NCBI GenBank assembly: GCA_016930875.1
Contig: JAFGFW010000041.1
Span: 1-47,153, forward strand
Direction of reading: 5' to 3'
DNA length: 47,153 nt
DNA from: Deltaproteobacteria bacterium
GTDB taxonomy: Bacteria > Desulfobacterota > Desulfobacteria > Desulfobacterales > C00003060
The notes beneath the pieces were generated by a model that was not told where the DNA came from, did not search any database, and was given only the letters and a program-made list of their open reading frames with translations. The position numbers and the translations under genes were made by a program. Positions 16,813 to 23,587 of this stretch are shown piece after piece; the first letter of the stretch is position 1; each line of letters opens with the position of its first letter.

Positions 16813-16998
16813 TTAACCAGGCAACTCCACTGCGGCTACAAAATTTTCTTTTGTTTCCGAAATATCTACGGACGGCACCCATTCCCGTGCAAAAACTCTC
16901 GGAAAACGGGTTTCGCCGAAAAACCTATTCCAAAGTTCGTCCATCTCCCTGCGAACGGTACCCAGCTCCCTAAAGGGCCTCCAGGGTACTACTTCCAT
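16813..16998 (-). pseudogene. Truncated small heat-shock protein (Hsp20)
   Basis: The 61-residue frame starts like a bacterial Hsp20 (MEVVPWRPFREL, MDELWNRFFGE, VPSVDISET) and stops at AVELPG with TAA, just where the alpha-crystallin domain should begin. Nothing resembling the missing two thirds follows. A good AGGAGGTAG site precedes the ATG. It is a broken chaperone gene, probably cut by a deletion. Confidence 0.8.
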
Positions 16999-17059
16999 AG
17001 ACTACCTCCTTTCCTTTTGCCGTGCCTCCTTTTTCCCCTGAAGCTCTGCCGCGGTCCAG

Positions 17060-17236
17060 TTACACGGAATCCCAATACTCCCTGACATTCTCAATACATT
17101 TCCTTTTTTCCTCTTCAGAAACAGCAGATGGGTCCTTTAGGTCACCAACCTTGCATATGAACTCGTTTCCGGCTTTGTCTCTGACCAGGACAAACTGTGT
17201 TGCCGTTGATTCAGTTATTTCTGGTTTCTTTTCCAT
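17060..17236 (-). CDS. Small conserved-looking hypothetical protein
   Basis: A 58-residue frame (ATG at 17236, preceded by AAGGGGGGAAA) with balanced codon use. The product begins MEKKPEITES, has a middle FVLVRDKAGNEFICKVGDL that looks like two beta strands, and ends in a charged helix with IENVREYWDSV. Two cysteines do not form a motif. It lies 60 bases upstream of the Hsp20 fragment on the same strand and may have formed a stress operon with it. I do not recognise a named family. Confidence 0.6.
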   Translation of the reverse strand: MEKKPEITESTATQFVLVRDKAGNEFICKVGDLKDPSAVSEEEKRKCIENVREYWDSV

Positions 17237-17344
17237 TTTCCCCCCTTTTGTCTTTAAGCGTTTTTTATGAAGTGAGAAGCCAGCTAACCAAGCAATTTTG
17301 GAATGCTGCTAATTCCCTTTGAGACACCACCATTGGTTACGTAC

Positions 17345-17783
17345 GCCTACACGAACCAAAGATAGAGCATCGCCACGACCTGCATGGCCGGATGCAGTTT
17401 GACATGTGGCGCCTGTTTGACTTCATCCATTAGAATCGGGTCGGCCTGGAAGTCTTCCATGATGTTGATGATGTGAATTTCTCGCGCATAATGGAGCATG
17501 TCCCGTGCGGCCGTGAAAGCGGAGTTGCCACCTCCTGCCACCGCGACGCGCTTGTCACGGTAAAGTGGAGCGTCACAGGTGGCGCAAAACGCAATGCCGT
17601 GGCCGATAAGCCGGTGCTCTCCCGGCACGCCAAGGCGGCGGCCTTACCCGCACAGTAGATGACGCAGCGCCCACGGTAGCTCTTACCATCGGCTGTGGTA
17701 ACGCGAAAGCCGTGGTTGGTGTGTACCATATCAGCGCGAATCTTCTCGTTAGCCATCGCCATCTGATGGCCAACGTGGACCAT
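17345..17783 (-). pseudogene. Thioredoxin reductase fragment, frameshifted and truncated
   Basis: Two overlapping frames together give the middle of a thioredoxin reductase: GRCVIYCAGKAAAL in one, then after a shift near 17630 IAFCATCDAPLYRDKRVAVAGGGNSAFTAARDML in the next, including the redox pair CATC and the NAD(P) glycine motif. The N-terminal FAD part and the C-terminus are missing. Upstream it abuts the ion channel gene, whose frame runs into it. A full thioredoxin reductase is present at 21763-22950, so this is a decayed extra copy. Confidence 0.8.
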
Positions 17784-18412
17784 CTGGGGAGGAGTTCTTC
17801 CTTCATATGAAGAATTGCCCTAAGAGTTTCCGTAAAGGCTTCTTGCTCAAGCAAATTGGGATTTTCCCACAAGGTGAGTAGGAAGTAACCATTTTGCTCG
17901 AGCAGACTTTTCAAATCTTGCAGTCTGAGCTTTTGCGGATCTACCTCATATTGGTACTTGTCAAGAAGGGCTTTTACATCTAGAAAATCTTCTTCAGACC
18001 AATCACTTTTGACAATGAGTTTTTTTCTAATGACATCCACTTGGGGGTCGTATCCGGTAAAATAAGATAGGATTTTGGTGCCTAATTCGCTGAAAAACAT
18101 GCCGACTACCATGTTCAATTTCTGCTCTCTGATCTTTTTCTCTCTCCTATTCAGCAACATCTCTGTAGCGTTGGCAACTACCCCTAGGAAGGTGCCTACA
18201 CCGGTAATAATCAACACAACGGCTAGGATTTTACCAAGCTGGGTTGCCGGATGGATGTCTCCGTACCCGACCGTGGTGATGGTGACAATGCTAAAATAAA
18301 AGGCGTCTGCTGGTGATAAGCTTTCAATGAACATGAAGCCGAAGGTGCCGACAATAATAATAATGAACAACAGTAGAATAAAAACTCGTAACCTAAATGC
18401 CAGTGTATCCAT
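17573..18412 (-). CDS. Two-helix potassium channel with aberrant C-terminus
   Basis: Residues 10-28 and 61-82 are membrane helices around a pore loop with the K+ selectivity filter TTVGYGD (about 46-52), typical of Ion_trans_2 channels. A cytoplasmic helical part follows to about residue 210 (HMKEELLPRW). From there to the stop at 17573 the reading frame crosses thioredoxin-reductase debris out of frame, giving a meaningless Arg/Trp/Pro-rich tail. The original C-terminus was evidently lost at a junction near 17785. The pore part could still work; whether the gene is expressed is unknown. ATG at 18412. Confidence 0.65.
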   Translation of the reverse strand: MDTLAFRLRVFILLLFIIIIVGTFGFMFIESLSPADAFYFSIVTITTVGYGDIHPATQLGKILAVVLIITGVGTFLGVVANATEMLLNRREKKIREQKLNMVVGMFFSELGTKILSYFTGYDPQVDVIRKKLIVKSDWSEEDFLDVKALLDKYQYEVDPQKLRLQDLKSLLEQNGYFLLTLWENPNLLEQEAFTETLRAILHMKEELLPRWSTLAIRWRWLTRRFALIWYTPTTAFALPQPMVRATVGAASSTVRVRPPPWRAGRAPAYRPRHCVLRHL

Positions 18413-18423
18413 AGCTCTATTTA

Positions 18424-18576
18424 GTATTCACGTTTTGCAATCTTCTCGATAACCTTCTGTAATTTTACCGCAACCTCCTCGGCAATCTTTTTTAACTTCT
18501 TGCTTTTGATTATCTCGAGAGCGAAAACCGGATTGATGGCTGAAACATAGGATTTTTTATCAAGGAACAGGTCTTA
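18424..18576 (-). pseudogene. C-terminal gene remnant of unknown family
   Basis: A 50-residue open stretch without start codon, ending at TAA (18424-18426), reads LFLDKKSYVSAINPVFALEI, then a Lys-rich amphipathic helix (KKLKKIAEEVAVKLQKVIEK). It lies just upstream of the channel gene amid other fragments. I do not recognise it; it is probably the tail of a lost gene. Confidence 0.35.
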
Positions 18577-18714
18577 GGCCGACCAGATGGCTAGCTTTGG
18601 AAGCCCCCGAGAATATGTCTACAATTTCTAAAGTCTTTCCACTGCCAACCATTCTGGTCGCACTTCACAGGCCACTCCGGGAAAAGCTGTAACCACCTGG
18701 GTACGAGCTTTTCT

Positions 18715-19024
18715 CTATTTCGAATCGCCGTAGGTTCCTTGGTCTGTTGCGTTGGCCCGTTCCCCTTGAGACATATCTGCCAAACGTTCAACCTCCTTCT
18801 TATCCAGTCCCAACCCTTCGGCCACCCGCCGGCCGTACTCAGGGTCTGCCTTATAGAAGACGACTGTCTGGCGCATCTGGATGCGTTTTTTCGCATTGCC
18901 CAAGTGGTTTGCAATATTCCCGGTCAAGTGATCCCTATCCTCGTCCGTCATCACCCTTCGGTAAAGTTCCCCGGGCTGAAAGAAATCGTCGTTAGGGTGG
19001 GTGTATGGCTTACGTAAAACCTTT
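18715..19024 (-). pseudogene. Catalase C-terminal fragment
   Basis: The frame reads NDDFFQPGELYRRVM, DRDHLTGNIANHLG and ADPEYGRRVAEGLGL, the well-known C-terminal segment of monofunctional haem catalases, ending in TDQGTYGDSK. The catalytic N-terminal four fifths are missing and a TAA stops the frame upstream. It is a deletion remnant of a catalase gene. Confidence 0.8.
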
Positions 19025-19090
19025 TAATGGCAAACTTCTTTTTACAAACAACATAGCGCGCAGGTTGCGCCTGACGGCTTGAAAACATTA

Positions 19091-19156
19091 CACTTCGTGT
19101 CCATCATTCCAACATTCCATCATGAGCGCAAGCTTCACTTCGTGTCCATCATTCCA
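19091..19156. repeat. Exact 21-bp direct repeat, two copies
   Basis: CACTTCGTGTCCATCATTCC plus A occurs at 19091-19111 and again at 19136-19156, a 45-base period. The 200-base gap between the catalase remnant and superoxide dismutase stop holds nothing else that I recognise. Confidence 0.8.
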
Positions 19157-19229
19157 GTGCGAGGCAAGAGCTCAGACCTCACAAAACTCCTATAAGTTCG
19201 ATAGGTTGTAAAAATTCCGAGACGTTTAA

Positions 19230-19808
19230 TTATAGCAGGCGCTTACCCGCCTCGTTCCAGTCGATGTTGTTGAAAAAGGCATCGATATAATCGGCTCGTT
19301 TGAGGCCATAGTCTAACATAAAGGCATGTTCAAAGACGTCGAGCACCAAAATAGGTCTGCAACCTGCAGGGTGGCCCACATCGTGCTCATTAATCCACAG
19401 GTTGATCAGCCGGCGAGTCACAGAATCCTGATAGAGCACTGTCCAGCCAATGCCTCTCATTGCGCCGATCGCTTTGAAGTCCTTCTGCCAGCTTGCATAG
19501 TTAGCGAAATTTTCGTTAATCTCGTGTGCAAGCTTTCCTCCTGTGTCAAGGCTGCCGTGTCCTCCTAGATTGTCAAAATAGTATTCATGGAGGCGCATAC
19601 CATTGAACTCCCAGCCCAGGCGTCTTTTCAGCTCAGCATACCCCGGGGTCCCTGTTTTGTCCGCTTTCAGCATCTCATCAAGCAACCCCATGACTTTGTT
19701 GGTATTCGCCACATAGCCTTGATAGAGGGTAAAATGATTCTTGAGCAAGGCTTCACTGAACCCTTTAATGCCGATCAGGCTGCTGTAGTCTTTTGCTTCA
19801 TAAGCCAT
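19230..19808 (-). CDS. sodB: Iron/manganese superoxide dismutase
   Basis: A 192-residue Fe/Mn superoxide dismutase with all four metal ligands: H25 (KNHFTLYQGY), H74 (RLHEYYFDNLGG), D157 and H161 (LVLDVFEHAF). No signal peptide is present, so it acts in the cytoplasm, converting superoxide to O2 and H2O2. Whether iron or manganese is used is not readable with confidence. GAAAGGAGGTAGC precedes the ATG. It ends the long minus-strand oxygen-defence run, separated from the DsrE gene by 185 bases containing a REP-like hairpin, so it may have its own control. Confidence 0.95.
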   Translation of the reverse strand: MAYEAKDYSSLIGIKGFSEALLKNHFTLYQGYVANTNKVMGLLDEMLKADKTGTPGYAELKRRLGWEFNGMRLHEYYFDNLGGHGSLDTGGKLAHEINENFANYASWQKDFKAIGAMRGIGWTVLYQDSVTRRLINLWINEHDVGHPAGCRPILVLDVFEHAFMLDYGLKRADYIDAFFNNIDWNEAGKRLL

Positions 19809-19851
19809 TTTGCTACCTCCTTTCGAAAACTCCCTGCATTACAGTTTTCCT

Positions 19852-19936
19852 GTCATTGCGAGGGAGGTACGACCGAAGCAATCTCCTGAAAATAACGGGA
19901 TTGCTTCGTCGTTCGTTCCTCGCTCCTCGCAATGAC
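19852..19936. repeat. REP-like inverted element, complete copy
   Basis: The left arm starts GTCATTGCGAGGGAGGTACG (19852) and ends GAAGCAATC (19883); the right arm starts GATTGCTTCG (19899) and ends CTCGCAATGAC (19936). The arms are nearly complementary around a short AT-rich loop. It lies between the superoxide dismutase start and the DsrE gene stop. Related half copies lie at 1901, 26710 and 29562. Confidence 0.8.
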
Positions 19937-19993
19937 AGCTCGGAACCAGAGGTTTTCGTTCAGATACTACTTACCTACTCAACCAATGCCCTC

Positions 19994-20341
19994 TCAAAAT
20001 GTAATAACCTCAAAACCTTCTTCCAGGTACCGGGCCATGCTGGGATGTCCGGACATTTCGTCTAAGAGCCTCAACCCCTGGGCCTTTGCGCCTTCCAGGG
20101 TGCCCATCTTGTTGGAGCATGCCTTGCAAGCCCCATCAATCAGGTCTAAACCCTTGGCCTTCTCATACAGGCGGTACATTGGGTGATTATCCTTGCCCAG
20201 TTCAGGGATCAGCTTGGTGGCAGAACCCTCAACGATAATCTTGACGTCATACCCTTTATCGTTCATGTCGACGGCATTCAACAGAACATGGATAAAGCAC
20301 ATGGCATCGCCATTAAAGGCAAACAGGGCAACCTTTTTCAT
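19994..20341 (-). CDS. DsrE-family protein
   Basis: A 115-residue DsrE/F-like protein: a Rossmann-type start (KKVALFAFNGDAMCFIHVLLNA) and a conserved C-terminal cysteine pair in DGACKACSNKMG, the position of the sulfur-carrying cysteine in sulfur-relay members. Cytoplasmic. Members of this subgroup occur beside redox and sulfur genes and may carry persulfide or serve as redox partners; the exact role is unknown. It starts 17 bases after the ferredoxin stop and belongs to the FprA operon. A strong GGAGGTG site precedes the ATG. Confidence 0.85.
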   Translation of the reverse strand: MKKVALFAFNGDAMCFIHVLLNAVDMNDKGYDVKIIVEGSATKLIPELGKDNHPMYRLYEKAKGLDLIDGACKACSNKMGTLEGAKAQGLRLLDEMSGHPSMARYLEEGFEVITF

Positions 20342-20358
20342 CGAAACACCTCCTTGTT

Positions 20359-20565
20359 CTAGGACACTTCCCAGCAGGCTATGCAGTCAGCCGGGCAGTT
20401 CTTAATGGCCTCCCCCACCTCTTCCTCCGGATATTTCTCCAAGTCAACGACCTCTATATACCCCGCATCATTGCGTCTAAATACGCTGGGGCACAGCTCC
20501 AAACAGGCCTCACAGTAAACGCATTCACCCAGATCAATGACTGGAACCTTCACTACCTGTCTCAC
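20359..20565 (-). CDS. Single-cluster [4Fe-4S] ferredoxin
   Basis: A 68-residue ferredoxin with CVYCEACLELCPSVF near residue 15 and NCPADCI near residue 57. The pattern C-x2-C-x2-C-x3-CP gives four ligands, with the remote CP supplying the last or a disulfide; this is the one-cluster Desulfovibrio ferredoxin type. It starts three bases after the FprA stop, so it is a likely electron donor for the flavodiiron protein or thioredoxin-reducing enzymes nearby (inference). Confidence 0.9.
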   Translation of the reverse strand: MRQVVKVPVIDLGECVYCEACLELCPSVFRRNDAGYIEVVDLEKYPEEEVGEAIKNCPADCIACWEVS

Positions 20566-20568
20566 TCC

Positions 20569-21753
20569 TTAATTGGGAAGGGCCTGGGCTATCTTCTTGC
20601 CAAGCTGATGGCACGCGTCGATGCCTTGATCATTCGGGACGTATTTTATCTGCACCCCCGGATCGATTAGTTCGAACTTCATCGCGTCCAGTTTCTTGTT
20701 AATCAGTTTGACTGCCTCGCCGCTCCAGCCGTAGGAACCAAAGGCGGCCCCAATCTTGTTTTTCGGCTTCAGGCCCTTCATGTAGGTAAGAAAATCACTG
20801 ACAGTAGGAAAAAGGCCGTTGTTTAGGGTCGGGGAACCGACGATGACTGCCCCCGCATCAAGGACCTCTGTCATAATGTCGCTCCGGTCACAGTGTCTCA
20901 AGTGCATGGGTCTGGCATCCACACCTTCCTGGCCAAGCGCATCCACAATCGCTTCTGCCATGGTTTCAGTGCTGTGCCACATGCTATCATAGACGACCAC
21001 TGCCTTTCTTCTAGGTGTCTGAGTGCTCCATTCCACGTAGGCATTAATGATCCTTGAAGGGTCATGCCGCCAAATGATACCGTGGTCAGGGCAAATCATG
21101 TCCAGGGATAGACCCATCTCCTGAACCTTGCCCACTAATTTGAGAATTAGAGGGGAATAAAGGAGTAAGATATTGGCAAAGTATTTCTTGGCATGGGGCA
21201 TGATGGCATCACCAACCTGGTCGTCAAACCTTTCAAGTCCTGCGTAGTGCTGTCCGAATGCATCACTGGAAAAGAGAATCTTGTCTTCTTTAACATACGT
21301 AAACATGCTGTCCGGCCAGTGGAGCATTCGGGTCTCCATAAAGGTGAGGGTCCTTTTTCCCAGGGTCAATTCTCCTCCGTTTTCCACAGGCTGGTAATTC
21401 CATTTCTGCCGGAAATGACGGGAGAGATTCTTCAAACCCATCTTTGAACAATACAGCGGTTTGTCCTCCCCTAGCCTGTGCATCACCCTTGGCAAGCCCC
21501 CTGAATGGTCCATTTCCGTGTGGTTGCTGATGACACACTCGATCTTTTTTGGCTCGACAATTTGACTGATGCCATCGATCAATTCATCGGCAAACTCTTT
21601 TTTCACAGCGTCAATCAGGGCAATCTTTTCGTCCACGATCAAAAAGGCATTGTATGTAGTTCCATAGGGCGTGGAATAACCATGCATGTTCCGGATATTC
21701 CAGTCAATAACGCCTAACCAGTAAATGTCTTCTGCGATTTCTATTGGTTTCAT
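20569..21753 (-). CDS. A-type flavodiiron protein (FprA/rubredoxin:oxygen oxidoreductase)
   Basis: A 394-residue flavodiiron protein: an N-terminal metallo-beta-lactamase-like domain with diiron ligands H78-x-E80-x-D82-H83 (NHTEMDHSGG) and further His/Asp downstream, then a flavodoxin-like FMN domain from about residue 252 (VVVYDSMWHSTETMAEAI, GAAFGSYGWSGEAV). It reduces O2 to water or NO to N2O in the cytoplasm, taking electrons from rubredoxin or ferredoxin. A ferredoxin follows three bases downstream and a rubredoxin gene lies upstream in the same run. It starts nine bases after the thioredoxin reductase stop, so it is part of that operon. Confidence 0.95.
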   Translation of the reverse strand: MKPIEIAEDIYWLGVIDWNIRNMHGYSTPYGTTYNAFLIVDEKIALIDAVKKEFADELIDGISQIVEPKKIECVISNHTEMDHSGGLPRVMHRLGEDKPLYCSKMGLKNLSRHFRQKWNYQPVENGGELTLGKRTLTFMETRMLHWPDSMFTYVKEDKILFSSDAFGQHYAGLERFDDQVGDAIMPHAKKYFANILLLYSPLILKLVGKVQEMGLSLDMICPDHGIIWRHDPSRIINAYVEWSTQTPRRKAVVVYDSMWHSTETMAEAIVDALGQEGVDARPMHLRHCDRSDIMTEVLDAGAVIVGSPTLNNGLFPTVSDFLTYMKGLKPKNKIGAAFGSYGWSGEAVKLINKKLDAMKFELIDPGVQIKYVPNDQGIDACHQLGKKIAQALPN

Positions 21754-21762
21754 TTCTTCTCC

Positions 21763-22950
21763 CTACCTCTGAGTCACGAGATAATCAGAGGCTGCCAGGG
21801 CAGCCTTGGCCCCTTCGCCGGCAGCCACAATGACTTGTTTAAATGGTACATCCGTCACATCCCCGCAGGCAAAAACCCCAGCGACTCCTGTACGGCACCT
21901 GGAATCTATCGCAATCTCTCCAATACGATTCGTCTTCAAGGTATCCAGGACCAACTCGGAATTGGGCTGCAGCCCAATTTCTATGATGATTCCCTGCACA
22001 TCGCGTTTTTTAACCTCACGGGTTTTCAATGACGCTATCTCAATGGCCTCAACGGCCGATTTACCCACAATCCGGAGAAACTCGTATTCGGTGAAAATCT
22101 CTACCTTCGGCGAAGCTATAACCTTGTCCTGGAGTAGCTGGTCACCAGTTAACGGCGTAAAAGAGACCATGTACACCTTCCGGGCCACCTTCACCAGATC
22201 GATAACAGCTTCAAGAGCCGAATTTCCACCGCCCGCCACTGCCACATCAAGGTCTGCAAATAATGGCGCATCGCAGGTAGAGCAATAAGTCACCCCCATA
22301 CCGATCAATTCTTTTTCCCCCGGTACATTGAGCGGCCTGGGACTCTTTCCGGTGGCAATGATCACCGTCTTGGTAAAATATGTCTTCCCAGCACTTGTGA
22401 TGACGTTCTTTATTTTTCCAAACAGCTCTATGGCTTTCACCTCAGCCCCTACGAGCTCTTCTACACCGTACTTTTGAACATGTTCATCAAACTTGGCGAT
22501 AAGGTCGACCGTCTCTATGTGGCTAAAACCAAGGTAGTTATCCACATCGTAGGTCCAGGCTACCTGGCCCCCAATGTCTTTGCTCACAAGGAGGGTTTTG
22601 AGGATCTTTCTGGCCGCATAAATCGCAGCGCTCAGTCCGGCCGGTCCCCCACCGATAATGATCACATCATAGAGGCAAGAAAGCGGCCCTTCCAGAGTCT
22701 CCCCCAGTCTCTGATCCAACTCACCAGTGGCTTCGAGATGAACCAGATCACTGTATCCACCTACTGGTTCATCCCCGATCAGGATCTGCGGGACCGAACT
22801 GCTGCCCGTTTTTTCTCTCATCTTCTCCCAGGCTTTTGATCCTGGCCGGGCCTCAATTTCTTCATAACTGATTCCTCTTTCTGCCAGGAACGATTTTGCC
22901 TTGGCACAAAACGGGCATCCATCTGTAAAATAAATGGTTACGCTTGCCAT
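21763..22950 (-). CDS. Glutaredoxin-thioredoxin reductase fusion
   Basis: Residues 1-80 are a glutaredoxin domain with C12-P-F-C15; residues 93-395 are a thioredoxin reductase with FAD motif GGGPAG (100-105), redox pair C223-S-T-C226, NAD(P) motif GGGNSALEA and a C-terminal GDVTD FAD motif. The fusion probably passes electrons from NAD(P)H straight to its own glutaredoxin domain or to the separate Sec-glutaredoxin encoded 16 bases upstream. Cytoplasmic. The neighbours (Sec-glutaredoxin, FprA, ferredoxin, DsrE) suggest thiol/selenol repair and oxygen defence. GAGGAGACT precedes the ATG. Confidence 0.92.
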   Translation of the reverse strand: MASVTIYFTDGCPFCAKAKSFLAERGISYEEIEARPGSKAWEKMREKTGSSSVPQILIGDEPVGGYSDLVHLEATGELDQRLGETLEGPLSCLYDVIIIGGGPAGLSAAIYAARKILKTLLVSKDIGGQVAWTYDVDNYLGFSHIETVDLIAKFDEHVQKYGVEELVGAEVKAIELFGKIKNVITSAGKTYFTKTVIIATGKSPRPLNVPGEKELIGMGVTYCSTCDAPLFADLDVAVAGGGNSALEAVIDLVKVARKVYMVSFTPLTGDQLLQDKVIASPKVEIFTEYEFLRIVGKSAVEAIEIASLKTREVKKRDVQGIIIEIGLQPNSELVLDTLKTNRIGEIAIDSRCRTGVAGVFACGDVTDVPFKQVIVAAGEGAKAALAASDYLVTQR

Positions 22951-22966
22951 AGTCTCCTCGACACTA

Positions 22967-23227
22967 TTAGATCTCTGAGCTCTGGCTAAGGCAACTCACG
23001 GCCTGTTCAAGACGCGTCTGGTCAAAGCCCACCATCACTTCATTGCACACCGCTATCACGGGCACCCTGAGGGCGCCGCCGGATATTTTTCGCATTTCTG
23101 CCAGCGCTTCCTTGTCCTTAGTCACGTCATAGGCCGTGAACGCAATTCCCTTTTGCGAAAGGAACTCCTTTGCTCTCTTGCAATAGGGTCACGTCGGGGT
23201 CGTATAGATCTTTACCTCTTCTGGCAT
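22967..23227 (-). CDS. Selenocysteine-containing glutaredoxin (UPYC active site)
   Basis: Reading through the TGA at 23189-23191 gives an 86-residue glutaredoxin with active site T-P-T-U13-P-Y-C16, followed by KRAKEFLSQKGIAF, a cis-Pro loop (LRVPVIAV) and the GF-D glutathione-site region (VMVGFDQ). All family landmarks are present, so TGA very probably encodes Sec at the catalytic position; UXXC glutaredoxins are known in bacteria. GGAGGAAATTG precedes the ATG at 23227. A SECIS-like hairpin with an AGUU loop follows the TGA. It lies directly upstream of the thioredoxin reductase fusion, its probable reductant. Standard gene callers would miss it because the stretch before the TGA is only 12 codons. 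Confidence 0.88.
23155..23173 (-). promoter_or_regulatory. SECIS-like hairpin for the Sec-glutaredoxin
   Basis: Nucleotides 16-34 after the TGA form GC-AAAGG-AGTT-CCTTT-(C)GC: a 5-pair stem extended by two pairs past a bulged C, with an AGUU loop 23-26 bases after the TGA. Loop and spacing match the element in the Sec-peroxiredoxin. Confidence 0.7.
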
Positions 23228-23301
23228 GACAATTTCCTCCGTAAGCCGGACAAGCCGGAACCGAAAAAGAGACAATTCATCACGAGGGCACCCCCCTTTC
23301 C

Positions 23302-23360
23302 AAGGCGAACGCCGCAACCAACAAAAAAAATATGATTTCGTGTTTTGCGGCATGCGCCTT
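23302..23360. repeat. Large hairpin upstream of the Sec-glutaredoxin
   Basis: AAGGCGAACGCCGCAA (23302-23317) and TTGCGGCATGCGCCTT (23345-23360) are 16-base inverted arms with two mismatches and a 27-base AT-rich loop. It fills the 180-base gap between rubredoxin stop and glutaredoxin start. It could be a processing site, an attenuator or a terminator without a clear T-run. Confidence 0.6.
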
Positions 23361-23408
23361 AGGAAGAGGCGTGATTGTTTTCAGCTTTTTCTGGTTTTTG
23401 CTTGTTGA

Positions 23409-23570
23409 CTAGCCTTCCTTTTCAAACTGGTCCTTTTCTGCCCCGCACACAGGACAGGTCCAATCATCCGGCAAGCCTTCAAACTTCGTTCCCGGCTCGA
23501 TCCCATTGTCCGGGTCTCCCTCTACCGGATCATACACATACCCACAGACTGAACACACATACCGATCCAT
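23409..23570 (-). CDS. Rubredoxin
   Basis: A 53-residue rubredoxin translated from the ATG at 23570: [10 protein letters not shown] near the N-terminus and [12 protein letters not shown] near the C-terminus supply the four iron ligands, with the usual GLPDDW before the second pair. It carries single electrons in the cytoplasm and is a likely donor to the flavodiiron protein and desulfoferrodoxin encoded nearby. AAAGGAGGTTAG precedes the ATG; it starts 17 bases after the copper ATPase stop. Confidence 0.95.
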   Translation of the reverse strand: MDRYVCSVCGYVYDPVEGDPDNGIEPGTKFEGLPDDWTCPVCGAEKDQFEKEG

Positions 23571-23587
23571 AATCTCTAACCTCCTTT

